From: DATJGR01 sp963780795
Lineage (GTDB): Bacteria > Pseudomonadota > Gammaproteobacteria > Pseudomonadales > Azotimanducaceae
Reading direction: 5' to 3'
Length of the DNA: 64,000 bases
Assembly (NCBI GenBank): GCA_963780795.1
Contig: CAWADH010000013.1
Span: 124,001 to 188,000, forward strand
Within the stretch, counting starts at the first letter, position 1; each line of letters opens with the position of its first letter. The notes beneath the pieces were generated by a model. That model had not been told where the DNA came from. It ran no database searches and saw nothing but the letters and a program-made list of their open reading frames with translations. The position numbers were made by a program, and so were the translations under genes. Of the stretch, positions 44,329 through 53,614 are shown in pieces.

Positions 44329-47094
44329 TCACACTGGATCGATGCGCGTCGGATCCGCGCGTGGCTGCCACACGTAGTCCGCCGACACGACGCGCCGTTT
44401 CGGCGAGAAGGTGGACGTGGTATCGCCCGCAGATTCGTCGACGTCCCGGACGATCTCGATCCGATCGCGCGCGAACCGCCAGATCGACGCAAAGAGCGAA
44501 CGCGCCGGTGGCGGGTGCGGTTCGTCATCTTCCTCTTCCAAAACGCCGAACAATCGCAGCGACCGGCGCGCGCGCGTGGCCGCGACGTAGAGCAGACGTA
44601 TGCGCTCGTTGGCGTCGCGGTGTCGTTCTTCGTGACTCAGCCACCGGTGTACGCCGTCGCCTACTGTGCTGCCGCGCACGCCCAGAAGCAGTCGATCGCC
44701 TTCGGGTCGCCACAGAATCGGCGGCGGATCTTCGATTCTGTTGACGCGATGCAGCCCCGGGACCAGTACATGATCGAACTCCAGCCCTTTGGCGCGGTGA
44801 ATCGTCATGATCGCTACCGACTCTTCACTCGGTGTGGTATCGGCAAAGAGTCGTTGCACCGAGCGTTCCAGCGCCGTGATGTCGAGCGAGCGCCCCTGCG
44901 TATCCTCGATTAGCGCGAGAAGCCGTTGGGCATGCTCGATCGCGGCACCGTCGTATGCATCCGCGCCGCCGAGTCGGATGAATGCGTTCTCCAGCCATTG
45001 TCGTAGCGGAATCTGTCTGCGGCCTCGCTCGGCTTTGAGAAGGGGCGGGCGTATTCGTTGCACGCGAGCGCGCCCGTCATCGGTGAGTGCCTCATCGTGC
45101 GCCGCGTCGCGTATCGACGAGGCAATCGTCTCGTCGAACTGCGCGAGCGTTTCGATGTCGCGCAACGACATGCCGACGAACGGTGTTCGCAACAACGCTA
45201 GCCACGCGATGCGATCGGTCGGTGACGACATCGCCTTCAAAAGCGTCATCAGATCGTCGATCACCGGCTGTTCTGCGAGCGCGTGAATGTCCGCGCCGGT
45301 CCACGGAATGGCGCGCACGTTCAAGCCCGGCAACAGGTGCGTCAGGTGCGCCCGGTTTCGTACCAGTATCGCGACCGACTCGTCCGGGTGCTGGTTTCGG
45401 ATCGACTCGACGGCCTGCGCCACTGCGGCTGCTTCCGCTCGATCGGCATCGACCGACACGATGCCGTAGACGTTGCATCCGTCGCCCGGTCGCGCGTCGT
45501 GAATCGGTATCGACCTCACGAAGGCGACCCGTCCAATCACCGGATCTTCGACGTCGCCGAGCGATGCTTCGAACAACGCGTTGCACCATTCGACGAGCGG
45601 AGCCGACGAGCGGAAATTCGCGCCGATCCGGATTGCCGCGGGGCGCAACGTCGAGATGCCGTTGCGACGCGCGCGCTGGAAGAGAGCGACATCCGCATCG
45701 CGGAATCGGTAGATCGACTGCATCGGATCACCCACGATGAACAGTGATCGCGTTGTGTCGTTCGGCCATTCCTGAGTCAGGCGCTCAACGAGACGATACT
45801 GGCTCGCCGAGGTGTCCTGGAACTCGTCGATCAACAGATGCTTGATCCGGTAATCGAGCGCCAGTGCGAGATCTGTGGGCGCATCGGCGTCACCGAGCAC
45901 GCGCTGCGCCGCGAAGGTCAGTTCGGCAAAATCGATCACCGCATTGCGACGAAAGATGCCGTCGAGCTCTGCCGCGGCGAGCGCCAGTCCGGTCGCCGCA
46001 TTGACGATGGCGTCTACCTCCGTGGTCTCCAGGGTTGGAGCCGGCAACAGACGAAGCGAAGCCAGCCGAACGATCATGTCATGCCGGGTCAGATCGTCGA
46101 TCAGCGCGCGCAAGCGCGCCTTCGAGGATCGGTTGGCGGTTCCGGTGTCACCGAACCCCTGAGCGGCTCCCAGACGTACGCGCGGCCGGCCGTCGCGGGT
46201 CGTGATCAGCTCGGCAATGAAATGCCACTGCGAGGGAATGGTCGGAAGACCGTCGGATGGCCAATCGACCCGCATGCGCAATGCAGCCTCTGCTGCGACC
46301 GCGGCGAGTTCGTCGCATAGTCGTTCACCCAGGTCGGACGTCAGATCCGAGATCGCGTTCATGTGTAGAGTTCGAATTCCGGCTTCGACAGCGGTGGTGA
46401 TCGCGCGTCTGCGTGACGCGTCGCGTCGTTCGTCGGATGAAGCCGCCTGGCCGGCCCCGAGTGTGAGTGCGACCACCTCCAGCCATTGGTCGCGTTTGCC
46501 AAGCATGGCGCTCAGCGAAGTGCGGGCCTTTTCGAAATCGTTGTCGAACAACGTCAGCAGACCGGCGAGTTCATGGTTCAGCTCGTAGTCGTGATTGAGC
46601 CGCTCGAACGTCTTGTCGATGGCCTCTCGATAGAACGTCTCTGCGTCTTCGACGACGCGGAAGCGGTCACCTAGGCCGCTCGATATCGGCAGTCGCTGCA
46701 CCAGGCCCGCGCAGAATGCGTCGATCGTCTGGACACGCAGTCGGCCGGGTTGCGTCTCCAGATGCCAGCCGAGCGCAATGCTCCGCGCGCGGATCGTGCG
46801 GGAACGTTCGCTGTCGTCCAGAAGGGCGGCAACGAGTCGTTCGAGCATTTCCGCGGCCGCCTTTCGCGTGAACGTGATCGCGAGAATCTCCTCCGGTCTT
46901 TCAACGACGGCGAGAAGATTCAGGAATCGCTCGACCAACAGCGTCGTCTTGCCGGAGCCGGCCGGCGCCTGCACGATGACCGATCGCCCGACGTCGACCG
47001 CGGTCAGACGCGCGTCGATGTCAGGTGGTGCGCTAACCGGCTTCAACGCGCCGAATCTCGCGTATGCGGCACAACGCGTGCAGGTTGCACTCAT
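44329..47094 (-). CDS. AddA-like UvrD-family helicase without C-terminal nuclease domain
   Basis: Helicase subunit of an AddAB-type double-strand-break repair complex. Superfamily 1 motifs are clear: Walker A APAGSGKTT, AITFTRKAAAEM, LLIDEFQDTSASQ, VGDPMQSIYRFRDAD, VAILVRN, IMTIHRAKGLEFDHV and LLYVAATRARR. The protein ends about 90 residues after the last helicase motif, at SADYVWQPRADP, where AddA homologues continue with a RecB-type nuclease of about 200 residues; no such domain is encoded downstream. The start is uncertain: ATG 47094 is given, with ATG 47124 and TTG 47046 as alternatives, all overlapping addB. Confidence 0.85.
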   Translation of the reverse strand: MSATCTRCAAYARFGALKPVSAPPDIDARLTAVDVGRSVIVQAPAGSGKTTLLVERFLNLLAVVERPEEILAITFTRKAAAEMLERLVAALLDDSERSRTIRARSIALGWHLETQPGRLRVQTIDAFCAGLVQRLPISSGLGDRFRVVEDAETFYREAIDKTFERLNHDYELNHELAGLLTLFDNDFEKARTSLSAMLGKRDQWLEVVALTLGAGQAASSDERRDASRRRAITTAVEAGIRTLHMNAISDLTSDLGERLCDELAAVAAEAALRMRVDWPSDGLPTIPSQWHFIAELITTRDGRPRVRLGAAQGFGDTGTANRSSKARLRALIDDLTRHDMIVRLASLRLLPAPTLETTEVDAIVNAATGLALAAAELDGIFRRNAVIDFAELTFAAQRVLGDADAPTDLALALDYRIKHLLIDEFQDTSASQYRLVERLTQEWPNDTTRSLFIVGDPMQSIYRFRDADVALFQRARRNGISTLRPAAIRIGANFRSSAPLVEWCNALFEASLGDVEDPVIGRVAFVRSIPIHDARPGDGCNVYGIVSVDADRAEAAAVAQAVESIRNQHPDESVAILVRNRAHLTHLLPGLNVRAIPWTGADIHALAEQPVIDDLMTLLKAMSSPTDRIAWLALLRTPFVGMSLRDIETLAQFDETIASSIRDAAHDEALTDDGRARVQRIRPPLLKAERGRRQIPLRQWLENAFIRLGGADAYDGAAIEHAQRLLALIEDTQGRSLDITALERSVQRLFADTTPSEESVAIMTIHRAKGLEFDHVLVPGLHRVNRIEDPPPILWRPEGDRLLLGVRGSTVGDGVHRWLSHEERHRDANERIRLLYVAATRARRSLRLFGVLEEEDDEPHPPPARSLFASIWRFARDRIEIVRDVDESAGDTTSTFSPKRRVVSADYVWQPRADPTRIDPV

Positions 47095-49624
47095 TGCAGG
47101 CGAACGCGTCGCGCGGCCGAACATCCGAAACGCCGTTGCGAAATTCCGCCGCCAGGGCGGTGAGCGACTCGCGCCAGTCGGCGAGCTGTACGTTCCAGTC
47201 TGCGTCGTCGGTGCCTACCTGATTGAAGCGAACCCGCGCGGCGCCCTGCGTTATCGAGTACGTTCGGCTGGACCAGCCGATCATTCGGCACTCGTCGCGT
47301 TTGATCAGCGCAAACGCGACAGCCGCGACGCCCGGCGTACTCAGGGCGTACATCGGCAGTTGCGGTTCTTCCGGGCGCGCCCCGATGACCACGTTGGGAC
47401 TCGTGGGTCCGGTTTTGTAGTCGACGACGAGCAGAGTTCCATCGGGAACTTGGTCGATCCGATCGATGCGCAGGTTGAACTCGATGCAGTCGAGGACGAG
47501 TTCGGCTACGACTTCATTAGCAACGACTCGATGAGGGGGGCGCAGGCGCTCGAGTTCGAGCCACTCGAGCAGCAGTGCCGTCAATCGTTGCTGCTCCGAG
47601 GCGCGGAACAAGGCGGGCAGGGGAAGGCTTGCGATCGCCGTGGCCGCGGACTGCGACGCCGCTTTGGCGAGCGTCGCGACGTCGATGTCCGCGAGTTCCG
47701 TGCCGAGGAACCGATCGAACAAGCGACGCAAAGCGGCGTGCGTCACCACACCACGGTCGGTCGCGTCCGGAAACGAATGTGGCGCGGTACGTTGCGGCGC
47801 GCGTAGCCGATGGCGCGCGAACGCGCGGAACGGGCAGGCCGACTGATCGCGGAGAATTCCGGTACCGTGGCCGCGCAGCTGGTGGAGATCGGCGCTTCCG
47901 ACGTCCACGTGGTCGAACGCCTTCAGCGCACGGAGCGGCAATGGTGCGTAATCAGGATGACTCAAGGCCAGCGCCGGTGCGTCGAGGTGCAGGTCGGCGC
48001 TCGGCGCCACCTCGTCCACGAGCGCGCTGCGCCGACTCGGCGCGTCGTCGCGCACGATCGCGTGGCTGAACACCACCGATGCGGACGACGCGCGCCAATG
48101 CCGCATGAGGCGTCGCGCGAACGCCACTTCTCCGTCGACGTCGCTGCGTGCGACCCCAGCGGCCTTGAGGTGCCTCGCCGGAATGAAGGGAGTCGGCGTC
48201 GGCGATCCCGGCCAATCGAGCTGGGACAGCCCGGTTACCCACAGACCCGTGAACTCGAGCCCGATGGTTTCCAGATAGCCGAGAACCTGAATCGAAGCCT
48301 GCGGGCGCTCCGGCGCAAACAGTCGTCGATCGGCCGCCAGACGCAGCTGGCGCAGCGTCGTCGAAAAATGCCGCGGCTGTATGAAGTTCGAACCGGCTGC
48401 GAGCTCGTCGAGCATGCCTTCGAATGAGCGGTAAGCCTGGAAGCTCTCGCTCGACAGGTGCGCGGCATTCGGCCACCCGGCCAGAAGCAGCAGCTGTCTT
48501 GCGCCCGCAACTGCAGCCTCCAGATCGAGCAGGCCCATTCTCGAAGCAAGACTAACTACTTCGCGAAGGGGCGAGACGGCGGCGGTAGCTACATACCTCG
48601 CGGCATCGCACCACTCGAGTCGTTGCTGATCGCGATCGGTCGAAGCTTCGGACCAGCGGAGAAAGGGCGAGCGCAGCAGCGAATCGATGCGCGTGTGGTG
48701 ATACGGCTCGAAGAGCCATTCGAGAAGGTCGAGCGCGTCGGCTACGACCGGCACCGAACTCAGCGATACACCGCCGGATACGTTGTAAGGGCTCGTCGCT
48801 GCCACAGGCTCGTCGTCGTTCGCGCGCAGAATCGCATCGAGCTGTCGAACGACGCGATCGTGCGACGCGACGAGATCAGGAACCACGATGCACAGCGCCT
48901 GCGGTTCGGATGCCTCGCGCTGCACGGTGCGCGCCCAATAGATTGCGGCTCTGAGCTCTTCGTCCGGATCGTTGCACGACACCGCCGCGACACGCGCCTC
49001 GATCGCGCGCTCGGGTTCGTAACGGTGCGCCGTTTCGCCCGCCGAGCGGTATGCATCGAACATGCGATCGAGGCTCGGCGGCAGGACGTCGAACCCGAGC
49101 AGCAAGAGCGTCTCCGCATGCAATCGGCGCTGTCGCACCGCGAGCTCGACCATTGCGGGAATCTCGGCCTCCGTCACCCAGCCCCTCGATCTGGCCGTTC
49201 GCATGAAGCGTTGCGACCAGTCGCGAAACAACCGGTGATTCTCGTTGTCGTCGAACTGCTCGAGCGCGGGAAGAAGCGCCCAGTCGTGCATCACGCGCCA
49301 CGCGTCGGCAATTCGCGGGTAGAGCCCGACGAAGTCAATCTCCGGAACATCAGGGGTATGCTCCAGCCAGACCAGACGCTGAGCGTCGGCATTCAGCAGC
49401 GCGTGAGAGTCGCTCGGTGCGATGGCGGTGTAGCGTTCGCGCAGGTAGTCGGCCAGCGTCGAGATACGGGCGGACACAGGCTCAATGCCGCCAGTGCTGC
49501 GATGGTGCAGCGCGAATGCCTGGATCAGCGCCTTCGCCAGTCGCTCGTTGGCCGTTACGATCCGGTCCCGGTTGCAATATCGCAGCAGGACGGCGTCGAG
49601 CGTGATCAACGGCTTCGATTGCAC
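47033..49624 (-). CDS. AddB-like PD-(D/E)XK nuclease of the break-repair complex
   Basis: Second subunit of the AddAB-type complex. The N-terminal part is an inactivated helicase fold; the C-terminal third is a RecB-type nuclease with GVVTH, the catalytic VVDYKTG and QLPMYAL. The Fe-S staple cysteines are visible as Cys in QSACPFRAFARHRL and CNECNLHALC near the end. The start is placed at GTG 49624, giving 863 residues; the frame is open to 49777, overlapping the rimO start, but residues before VQSKPLITLD look like shadow. addA overlaps its end by up to 92 bases. Confidence 0.85.
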   Translation of the reverse strand: MQSKPLITLDAVLLRYCNRDRIVTANERLAKALIQAFALHHRSTGGIEPVSARISTLADYLRERYTAIAPSDSHALLNADAQRLVWLEHTPDVPEIDFVGLYPRIADAWRVMHDWALLPALEQFDDNENHRLFRDWSQRFMRTARSRGWVTEAEIPAMVELAVRQRRLHAETLLLLGFDVLPPSLDRMFDAYRSAGETAHRYEPERAIEARVAAVSCNDPDEELRAAIYWARTVQREASEPQALCIVVPDLVASHDRVVRQLDAILRANDDEPVAATSPYNVSGGVSLSSVPVVADALDLLEWLFEPYHHTRIDSLLRSPFLRWSEASTDRDQQRLEWCDAARYVATAAVSPLREVVSLASRMGLLDLEAAVAGARQLLLLAGWPNAAHLSSESFQAYRSFEGMLDELAAGSNFIQPRHFSTTLRQLRLAADRRLFAPERPQASIQVLGYLETIGLEFTGLWVTGLSQLDWPGSPTPTPFIPARHLKAAGVARSDVDGEVAFARRLMRHWRASSASVVFSHAIVRDDAPSRRSALVDEVAPSADLHLDAPALALSHPDYAPLPLRALKAFDHVDVGSADLHQLRGHGTGILRDQSACPFRAFARHRLRAPQRTAPHSFPDATDRGVVTHAALRRLFDRFLGTELADIDVATLAKAASQSAATAIASLPLPALFRASEQQRLTALLLEWLELERLRPPHRVVANEVVAELVLDCIEFNLRIDRIDQVPDGTLLVVDYKTGPTSPNVVIGARPEEPQLPMYALSTPGVAAVAFALIKRDECRMIGWSSRTYSITQGAARVRFNQVGTDDADWNVQLADWRESLTALAAEFRNGVSDVRPRDAFACNECNLHALCRIREIRRVEAG

Positions 49625-49746
49625 CTTGGGCTGCCGGGAAAACACGCGATTGTAGGAGGCGCGGGCGCGCGTGCCAAACGCCCGGACAGATCGGCTACAA
49701 TGCGCCGCCCTCGCTTTTACCTTCCTTTGACGACCGTCTTCAAACC

Positions 49747-51090
49747 ATGACCAAGTCGACCGCCGTTCCTGTTGCACGTCCCGGACGAGTCGGTTTCGTC
49801 AGCCTCGGGTGTCCGAAAGCGCTCGTCGATTCCGAACGGATACTTACCCAGTTGAGGATCGAGGGTTACGAGACCTCGGGCAGCTATGCCGATGCCGACG
49901 TCGTGGTCGTCAACACCTGCGGATTCATCGACAGTGCGGTGGAAGAGTCGCTGGAGGCGATCGGCGAAGCCATGGCCGAGAACGGCCGCGTCATCGTCAC
50001 CGGATGCCTCGGCGCGCGCGCGAACCTGATCCGCGAACAGTTCCCCGAGGTGCTTTCCATCACCGGTCCGGCGGCCTACGAAGCGGTCGTCGAAGCGGTG
50101 CACGAGGTCGTTCCTCAGTCCGCGAGCAACCCGTTCGTGGATCTGGTGCCGGCAACCGGCGTGAAACTCACGCCGCGACACTACGCGTATCTGAAGATCT
50201 CGGAAGGATGCAATCACAAGTGTTCGTTCTGCATCATTCCGTCGCTGCGGGGCAAACTTCGTTCGCGCAAGGTCGGTGAGGTTCTGAACGAGGCGCAAGG
50301 TCTCGCCCGCTCCGGCGTGAAAGAACTGCTCGTCATTTCTCAGGATACAAGCGCCTACGGGCTCGACCTGAAGTATCGAACGGATTTCTGGGGCGGCCGT
50401 CCGCTTCGTACGGACATGATCGCCCTGTGCAAGGAACTGGGGCGGCTCGTTCCGTGGGTGCGTCTGCACTATGTCTATCCGTACCCGCATGTCGATGACC
50501 TGCTGCCGCTGATGGCCGATGGACTCGTACTGCCGTACCTCGACGTGCCGATCCAGCACGGCGTGCCGCGGATTCTGAAACTGATGCGACGGCCCGCCGC
50601 ATCCGATCGGACGCTCGAGCGGATCACGAAGTGGCGGGAGATCTGTCCTGACCTCACGATTCGTTCGACGTTCATCGTCGGCTTTCCCGGAGAGACCGAC
50701 GACGAATTCGAGGCGCTGTTGCAGTTTCTGACTGATGCCGAACTCGATCGCGTCGGTTGTTTTGCATACTCCGATGTCGATGGCGCTGCCGCCAACGAAC
50801 TGCCGAACCCTGTTCCGGAGAGCGTGAAGCAGGAACGCCTCGAGCGGTTGATGCTCCATCAGGAGGAGATCAGCACGAGGCGGCTCGCAGCGAAGGTCGG
50901 ACGGCGCCTGCAGGTGTTGATCGACTCGGTCGACGACGACGGCGCGGTCGGTCGGTCGCGCGGCGATGCGCCGGAGATCGATGGCTGCGTCTATGTCGAT
51001 ACGACGGACTGCAGCCCCGGCGATCTCATCGACGTGACCGTAGTCGAAGCCGACACGCACGATCTCTTCGGAACGGTCGCCGTTGATTGA
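49747..51090 (+). CDS. rimO: Ribosomal protein S12 methylthiotransferase
   Basis: Radical-SAM enzyme that methylthiolates Asp88 of ribosomal protein S12. The 447-residue protein has the MiaB/RimO N-domain cysteines Cys22 (SLGCPKALVDSERI), Cys58 (VNTCGFID) and Cys87 (TGCLGAR), the radical-SAM triad Cys155, Cys159, Cys162 (CNHKCSFC), and a C-terminal TRAM domain. The SLGCPKALVDSE motif is characteristic of RimO rather than MiaB. A TACAAT sequence at 49696-49701 could be its -10 box, but no good -35 accompanies it. Confidence 0.96.
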   Translation: MTKSTAVPVARPGRVGFVSLGCPKALVDSERILTQLRIEGYETSGSYADADVVVVNTCGFIDSAVEESLEAIGEAMAENGRVIVTGCLGARANLIREQFPEVLSITGPAAYEAVVEAVHEVVPQSASNPFVDLVPATGVKLTPRHYAYLKISEGCNHKCSFCIIPSLRGKLRSRKVGEVLNEAQGLARSGVKELLVISQDTSAYGLDLKYRTDFWGGRPLRTDMIALCKELGRLVPWVRLHYVYPYPHVDDLLPLMADGLVLPYLDVPIQHGVPRILKLMRRPAASDRTLERITKWREICPDLTIRSTFIVGFPGETDDEFEALLQFLTDAELDRVGCFAYSDVDGAAANELPNPVPESVKQERLERLMLHQEEISTRRLAAKVGRRLQVLIDSVDDDGAVGRSRGDAPEIDGCVYVDTTDCSPGDLIDVTVVEADTHDLFGTVAVD

Positions 51091-51131
51091 TTCTTTGGTA
51101 TTCTTGGACGGAACGAAAAGGAAGTTCAGGC

Positions 51132-51254
51132 ATGTGGTATCTGATTGAGGATTTCTTCGAGCAGAGTTGGATCGTCAAGCTGTTCGTTGCGTGGGGATGG
51201 CTATCGATCGTGCTGATGCTCGCGTCCGTCGTCGCACCGTTGCTGCGGGGCTGA
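51132..51254 (+). CDS. Small membrane protein (40 residues)
   Basis: ATG-started frame with an AAGGAAG ribosome binding site. The sequence begins MWYLIEDFFEQSWIVKLF and continues into a hydrophobic segment (AWGWLSIVLMLASVVAPLL) ending RG. It lies 41 bases after rimO and 6 bases before the TerB-like gene, so it is probably translated from the same message. No family is recognised; a single-pass inner-membrane peptide is likely. Confidence 0.6.
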   Translation: MWYLIEDFFEQSWIVKLFVAWGWLSIVLMLASVVAPLLRG

Positions 51255-51260
51255 TCGCCG

Positions 51261-51650
51261 ATGTGGCTGTCATCGTTGACGCGACAGCAGCGCGAAGCCT
51301 TGCTGGGGCTGGCGCACAACGTGGTCGTGTCAGACGGCCTGCTCGATCCGAATGAAGAGGGCATGCTCGATGAGTTCAAGCGCGAGATGGACCTCAACCC
51401 CAAAACGGAGTCGCAGTATCTGGAGCTGAAGGGCGTAGATCGGGTATTCGATACCCGACGCTCGCGCGCCATCGCGTTGCTGAACCTGTTGCGGTTGTCT
51501 TACGTCGACGGTGCGTTCGAGATCGAGGAGGAGTGTCTCCTCAAAGAAGTCGGCCGCGCTTTCGGACTACCCGATGCCGAGTTTCAGTTGATGGACAACT
51601 GGGTCCGTCGTTTGGTTGCGCTAGAGGAAGAAGCGCGCAGCTTCATGTAG
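51261..51650 (+). CDS. TerB-like domain protein
   Basis: A 129-residue acidic, all-helical protein. The arrangement of QREALLGLAHNVVVSDGLLD and RAIALLNLLRLSYVDGAFEIEE, two helix pairs each followed by an acidic turn (D.G....E), is typical of TerB/DjlA N-terminal domains, which bind divalent metal. The function of stand-alone TerB proteins in chromosomal settings is unclear and need not involve tellurite. Its stop overlaps the convergent PilZ-like gene by 8 bases. Confidence 0.65.
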   Translation: MWLSSLTRQQREALLGLAHNVVVSDGLLDPNEEGMLDEFKREMDLNPKTESQYLELKGVDRVFDTRRSRAIALLNLLRLSYVDGAFEIEEECLLKEVGRAFGLPDAEFQLMDNWVRRLVALEEEARSFM

Positions 51651-52020
51651 CGGTCGCGCCGAGCGACTCCGCAATTTTCCGTTCCAGAGTCTCGAGCAGA
51701 TGCTCGGTTTCGTCCCGGTCGAGTTGAATCGGCGAGTTCGTGCGGAAACGGATGCCGCAGCGAAAGGTCCCGTCCGGCGAAAAGCGGCAATGATGCGCCG
51801 CCCCAACGACTTCATCGAGTCGCGCCCCCGAGTACTTCAGCGAAACGAACAACGGCTTGTTGACTGGCAGCGGACGTCGCAGCGCCACGGTGACGCCGAA
51901 ACGGTTGAAGTCCACGACGTCGCCTTGATGCGTGCCGAAGCGGTATCGAACGGCAATAACCGCCTTCATGTTGGTCACAGGAAGGCGTTCTGAAATACGG
52001 CGTTCGGGACATCTGACCAT
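51643..52020 (-). CDS. PilZ-like domain protein (degenerate c-di-GMP site)
   Basis: A 125-residue protein starting at ATG 52020. It opens with an RxxxR motif (RRISERLPV) and about 25 residues later has VVDFNRFGVTV, corresponding to the PilZ (D/N)xSxxG motif but with Asn in place of Ser. The rest fits a six-stranded barrel. If the domain call is right, c-di-GMP binding may be weakened or lost. A longer frame extends upstream without family similarity. Confidence 0.6.
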   Translation of the reverse strand: MVRCPERRISERLPVTNMKAVIAVRYRFGTHQGDVVDFNRFGVTVALRRPLPVNKPLFVSLKYSGARLDEVVGAAHHCRFSPDGTFRCGIRFRTNSPIQLDRDETEHLLETLERKIAESLGATAT

Positions 52021-52073
52021 GGCCGGAAATCCTATGGCACACCCTTCTGCGAGGCTGTGACGATCACCACAGA

Positions 52074-52814
52074 TCAACGGTCTTTGGTCAGCGTGTCCTT
52101 TGCCCGGTTCAGTAGGGCGGCGAGATAGGTCGAACCGCCGCGATCGGGGTGGAGCTTCTGGATCAGGCGGCGATGGGCGGTGACGATGTCGTCGTGCGTG
52201 GCGTTTTCGTCGAGTCCCAGCGCAGACAACGCTTCGCTTCGCGTCATGTTCTGCCCCGCAGCGGCAGGTTCGCGTTTGCCGTTGCTGCGCCACTCCGGGT
52301 GATGGTGGTCGAGGTAGGCTTCGAGCAGGCGTTGCGAATCGTAGTCTCGTATTTCACCCAGCAGGCCGACCAGTTTCGGCACGTCCAGCTCGCTCAGGAA
52401 ATGACCCTTGTGCATGCCTTGTTTGATCTCGCCGTCCATGTGACCGGACGCGTGATGCAGGGTCATCCGGAAAAACGTGCTTTCGGTGGTCGTGCTCCCG
52501 GCGTCATTGTTCGTCTGGGAAGGTGACGCGCCCTTGAACGCCGATCGGAATCTGGGAAACAGCGTCGCGAGCCAGGGAGCGAAACGCACGAGGGTACCGA
52601 TTCGACGCACGAGGGGAACGGTTGCCGCCAGAGCCGCGACGATCCAGTTGAGGCGCCCGGTGATCGTCAACCCCACGATGACGATGATGAGCGCCGCTAG
52701 GCCCAGCGTGAGCAACGTCTGGCGCACGTTCAGACCCGACCGAATCCACAGCGATCGAAGCAAAACCGCGAGCACGAACGCTGCGACGAGCCCGCCCAGC
52801 GCGACGACGATCAT
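52074..52814 (-). CDS. Membrane protein with C-terminal J domain
   Basis: A 246-residue protein with two N-terminal membrane helices (about 2-20 and 34-68), a short polar region, and a C-terminal J domain of about 60 residues: MTRSEALSALGLDENATHDD with KLHPDRGGSTYLA supplying the HPD tripeptide that stimulates Hsp70 ATPase. The layout recalls TIM14/Pam18-like and DjlA-like membrane co-chaperones. The ATG overlaps the stop of the vWA gene, so the two proteins are produced together. Confidence 0.85.
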   Translation of the reverse strand: MIVVALGGLVAAFVLAVLLRSLWIRSGLNVRQTLLTLGLAALIIVIVGLTITGRLNWIVAALAATVPLVRRIGTLVRFAPWLATLFPRFRSAFKGASPSQTNNDAGSTTTESTFFRMTLHHASGHMDGEIKQGMHKGHFLSELDVPKLVGLLGEIRDYDSQRLLEAYLDHHHPEWRSNGKREPAAAGQNMTRSEALSALGLDENATHDDIVTAHRRLIQKLHPDRGGSTYLAALLNRAKDTLTKDR

Positions 52815-53542
52815 GTCGCTTTCAGCTGGCTCAGCAGCGCGCGCGCCTCGGAACCGCCGATGCGGCGTGCATACTCTTCCAGCGCGGATCGGCCGCCGGT
52901 CGCATACTGCGCCATGGCGCCGAGAAGGCGTCGCAACTGCTCGGGGCTCGAAGAATCGAAAGGAATGTGCGCGCCGTTGGTCAAACGCGCGATCGACTTG
53001 AAGACCCTCGTCGCGGTTCTGTCGGCGCCTTCCTGAAAGATGAACACCGGCAACGCGCGGATTGCGAGTTGACCAACGAAGCGCAGCACGTCGGCTTCGT
53101 CCTCTTCGAAGCAGTCGCCGATGAACACGAGCGCACGCACTGGATATCTCGAGGCCTCGCTCAATGCGTGTTCGAGTAGTCGACGCAATTGCGTGCGGCC
53201 GCCGCGACACGACACTGAGATCATCTGTTCGCGCAATTGACTCGGCGTCGTCGCCCATCGCGACGCGACGAACTCGTTCAGCCCGCGGTAGTAGCACAAC
53301 TGAATTGCAAGGTTGCCGGCGCGCGCTGCTTCGGCAAACAGCTCGGCATGCAGCTCGCAAGCGAGATCCCATGTCGGCTGGCGGCTCGCGGTTGCGTCGA
53401 TGCCGAAGAGCAGCCGATATGTCGAACGCACACTCGGTGTCTGCGCCTTGGAGGCTTCGGTGAGGAAGCGATCGACCGATGCCTTGCCGGACGGATCGGG
53501 TCGCGATTGCAGCGAGCGTTCGTCCGGCCGCCGGGTGCTCAT
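52811..53542 (-). CDS. vWA-domain protein with intact MIDAS start
   Basis: A 243-residue soluble protein. The von Willebrand A fold is indicated by YRLLFGIDATAS, whose DxTxS (Asp49, Thr51, Ser53) is the metal-ion-dependent adhesion site, then CRGGRTQLRRLLEHAL and ALVFIGDCFEEDE as the later strands. No signal peptide is seen, so it is probably cytoplasmic. It is co-translated with the membrane J-domain protein; their joint role is unknown, perhaps remodelling of a membrane-linked complex. Confidence 0.75.
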   Translation of the reverse strand: MSTRRPDERSLQSRPDPSGKASVDRFLTEASKAQTPSVRSTYRLLFGIDATASRQPTWDLACELHAELFAEAARAGNLAIQLCYYRGLNEFVASRWATTPSQLREQMISVSCRGGRTQLRRLLEHALSEASRYPVRALVFIGDCFEEDEADVLRFVGQLAIRALPVFIFQEGADRTATRVFKSIARLTNGAHIPFDSSSPEQLRRLLGAMAQYATGGRSALEEYARRIGGSEARALLSQLKAT

Positions 53543-53614
53543 AGGAGGGACGTCCCTTTATGGACAATGGGAACCCTCTTATCATGCCACGGTTGTGCAA
53601 CGCTGGAATTCGCG

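Noticed and set aside
44145..44528. A 127-codon minus-strand frame spanning the addA end and aroG leader
   Set aside because: It runs out of frame through the end of addA and has no recognisable domain; the leader peptide in a different frame fits the context much better.
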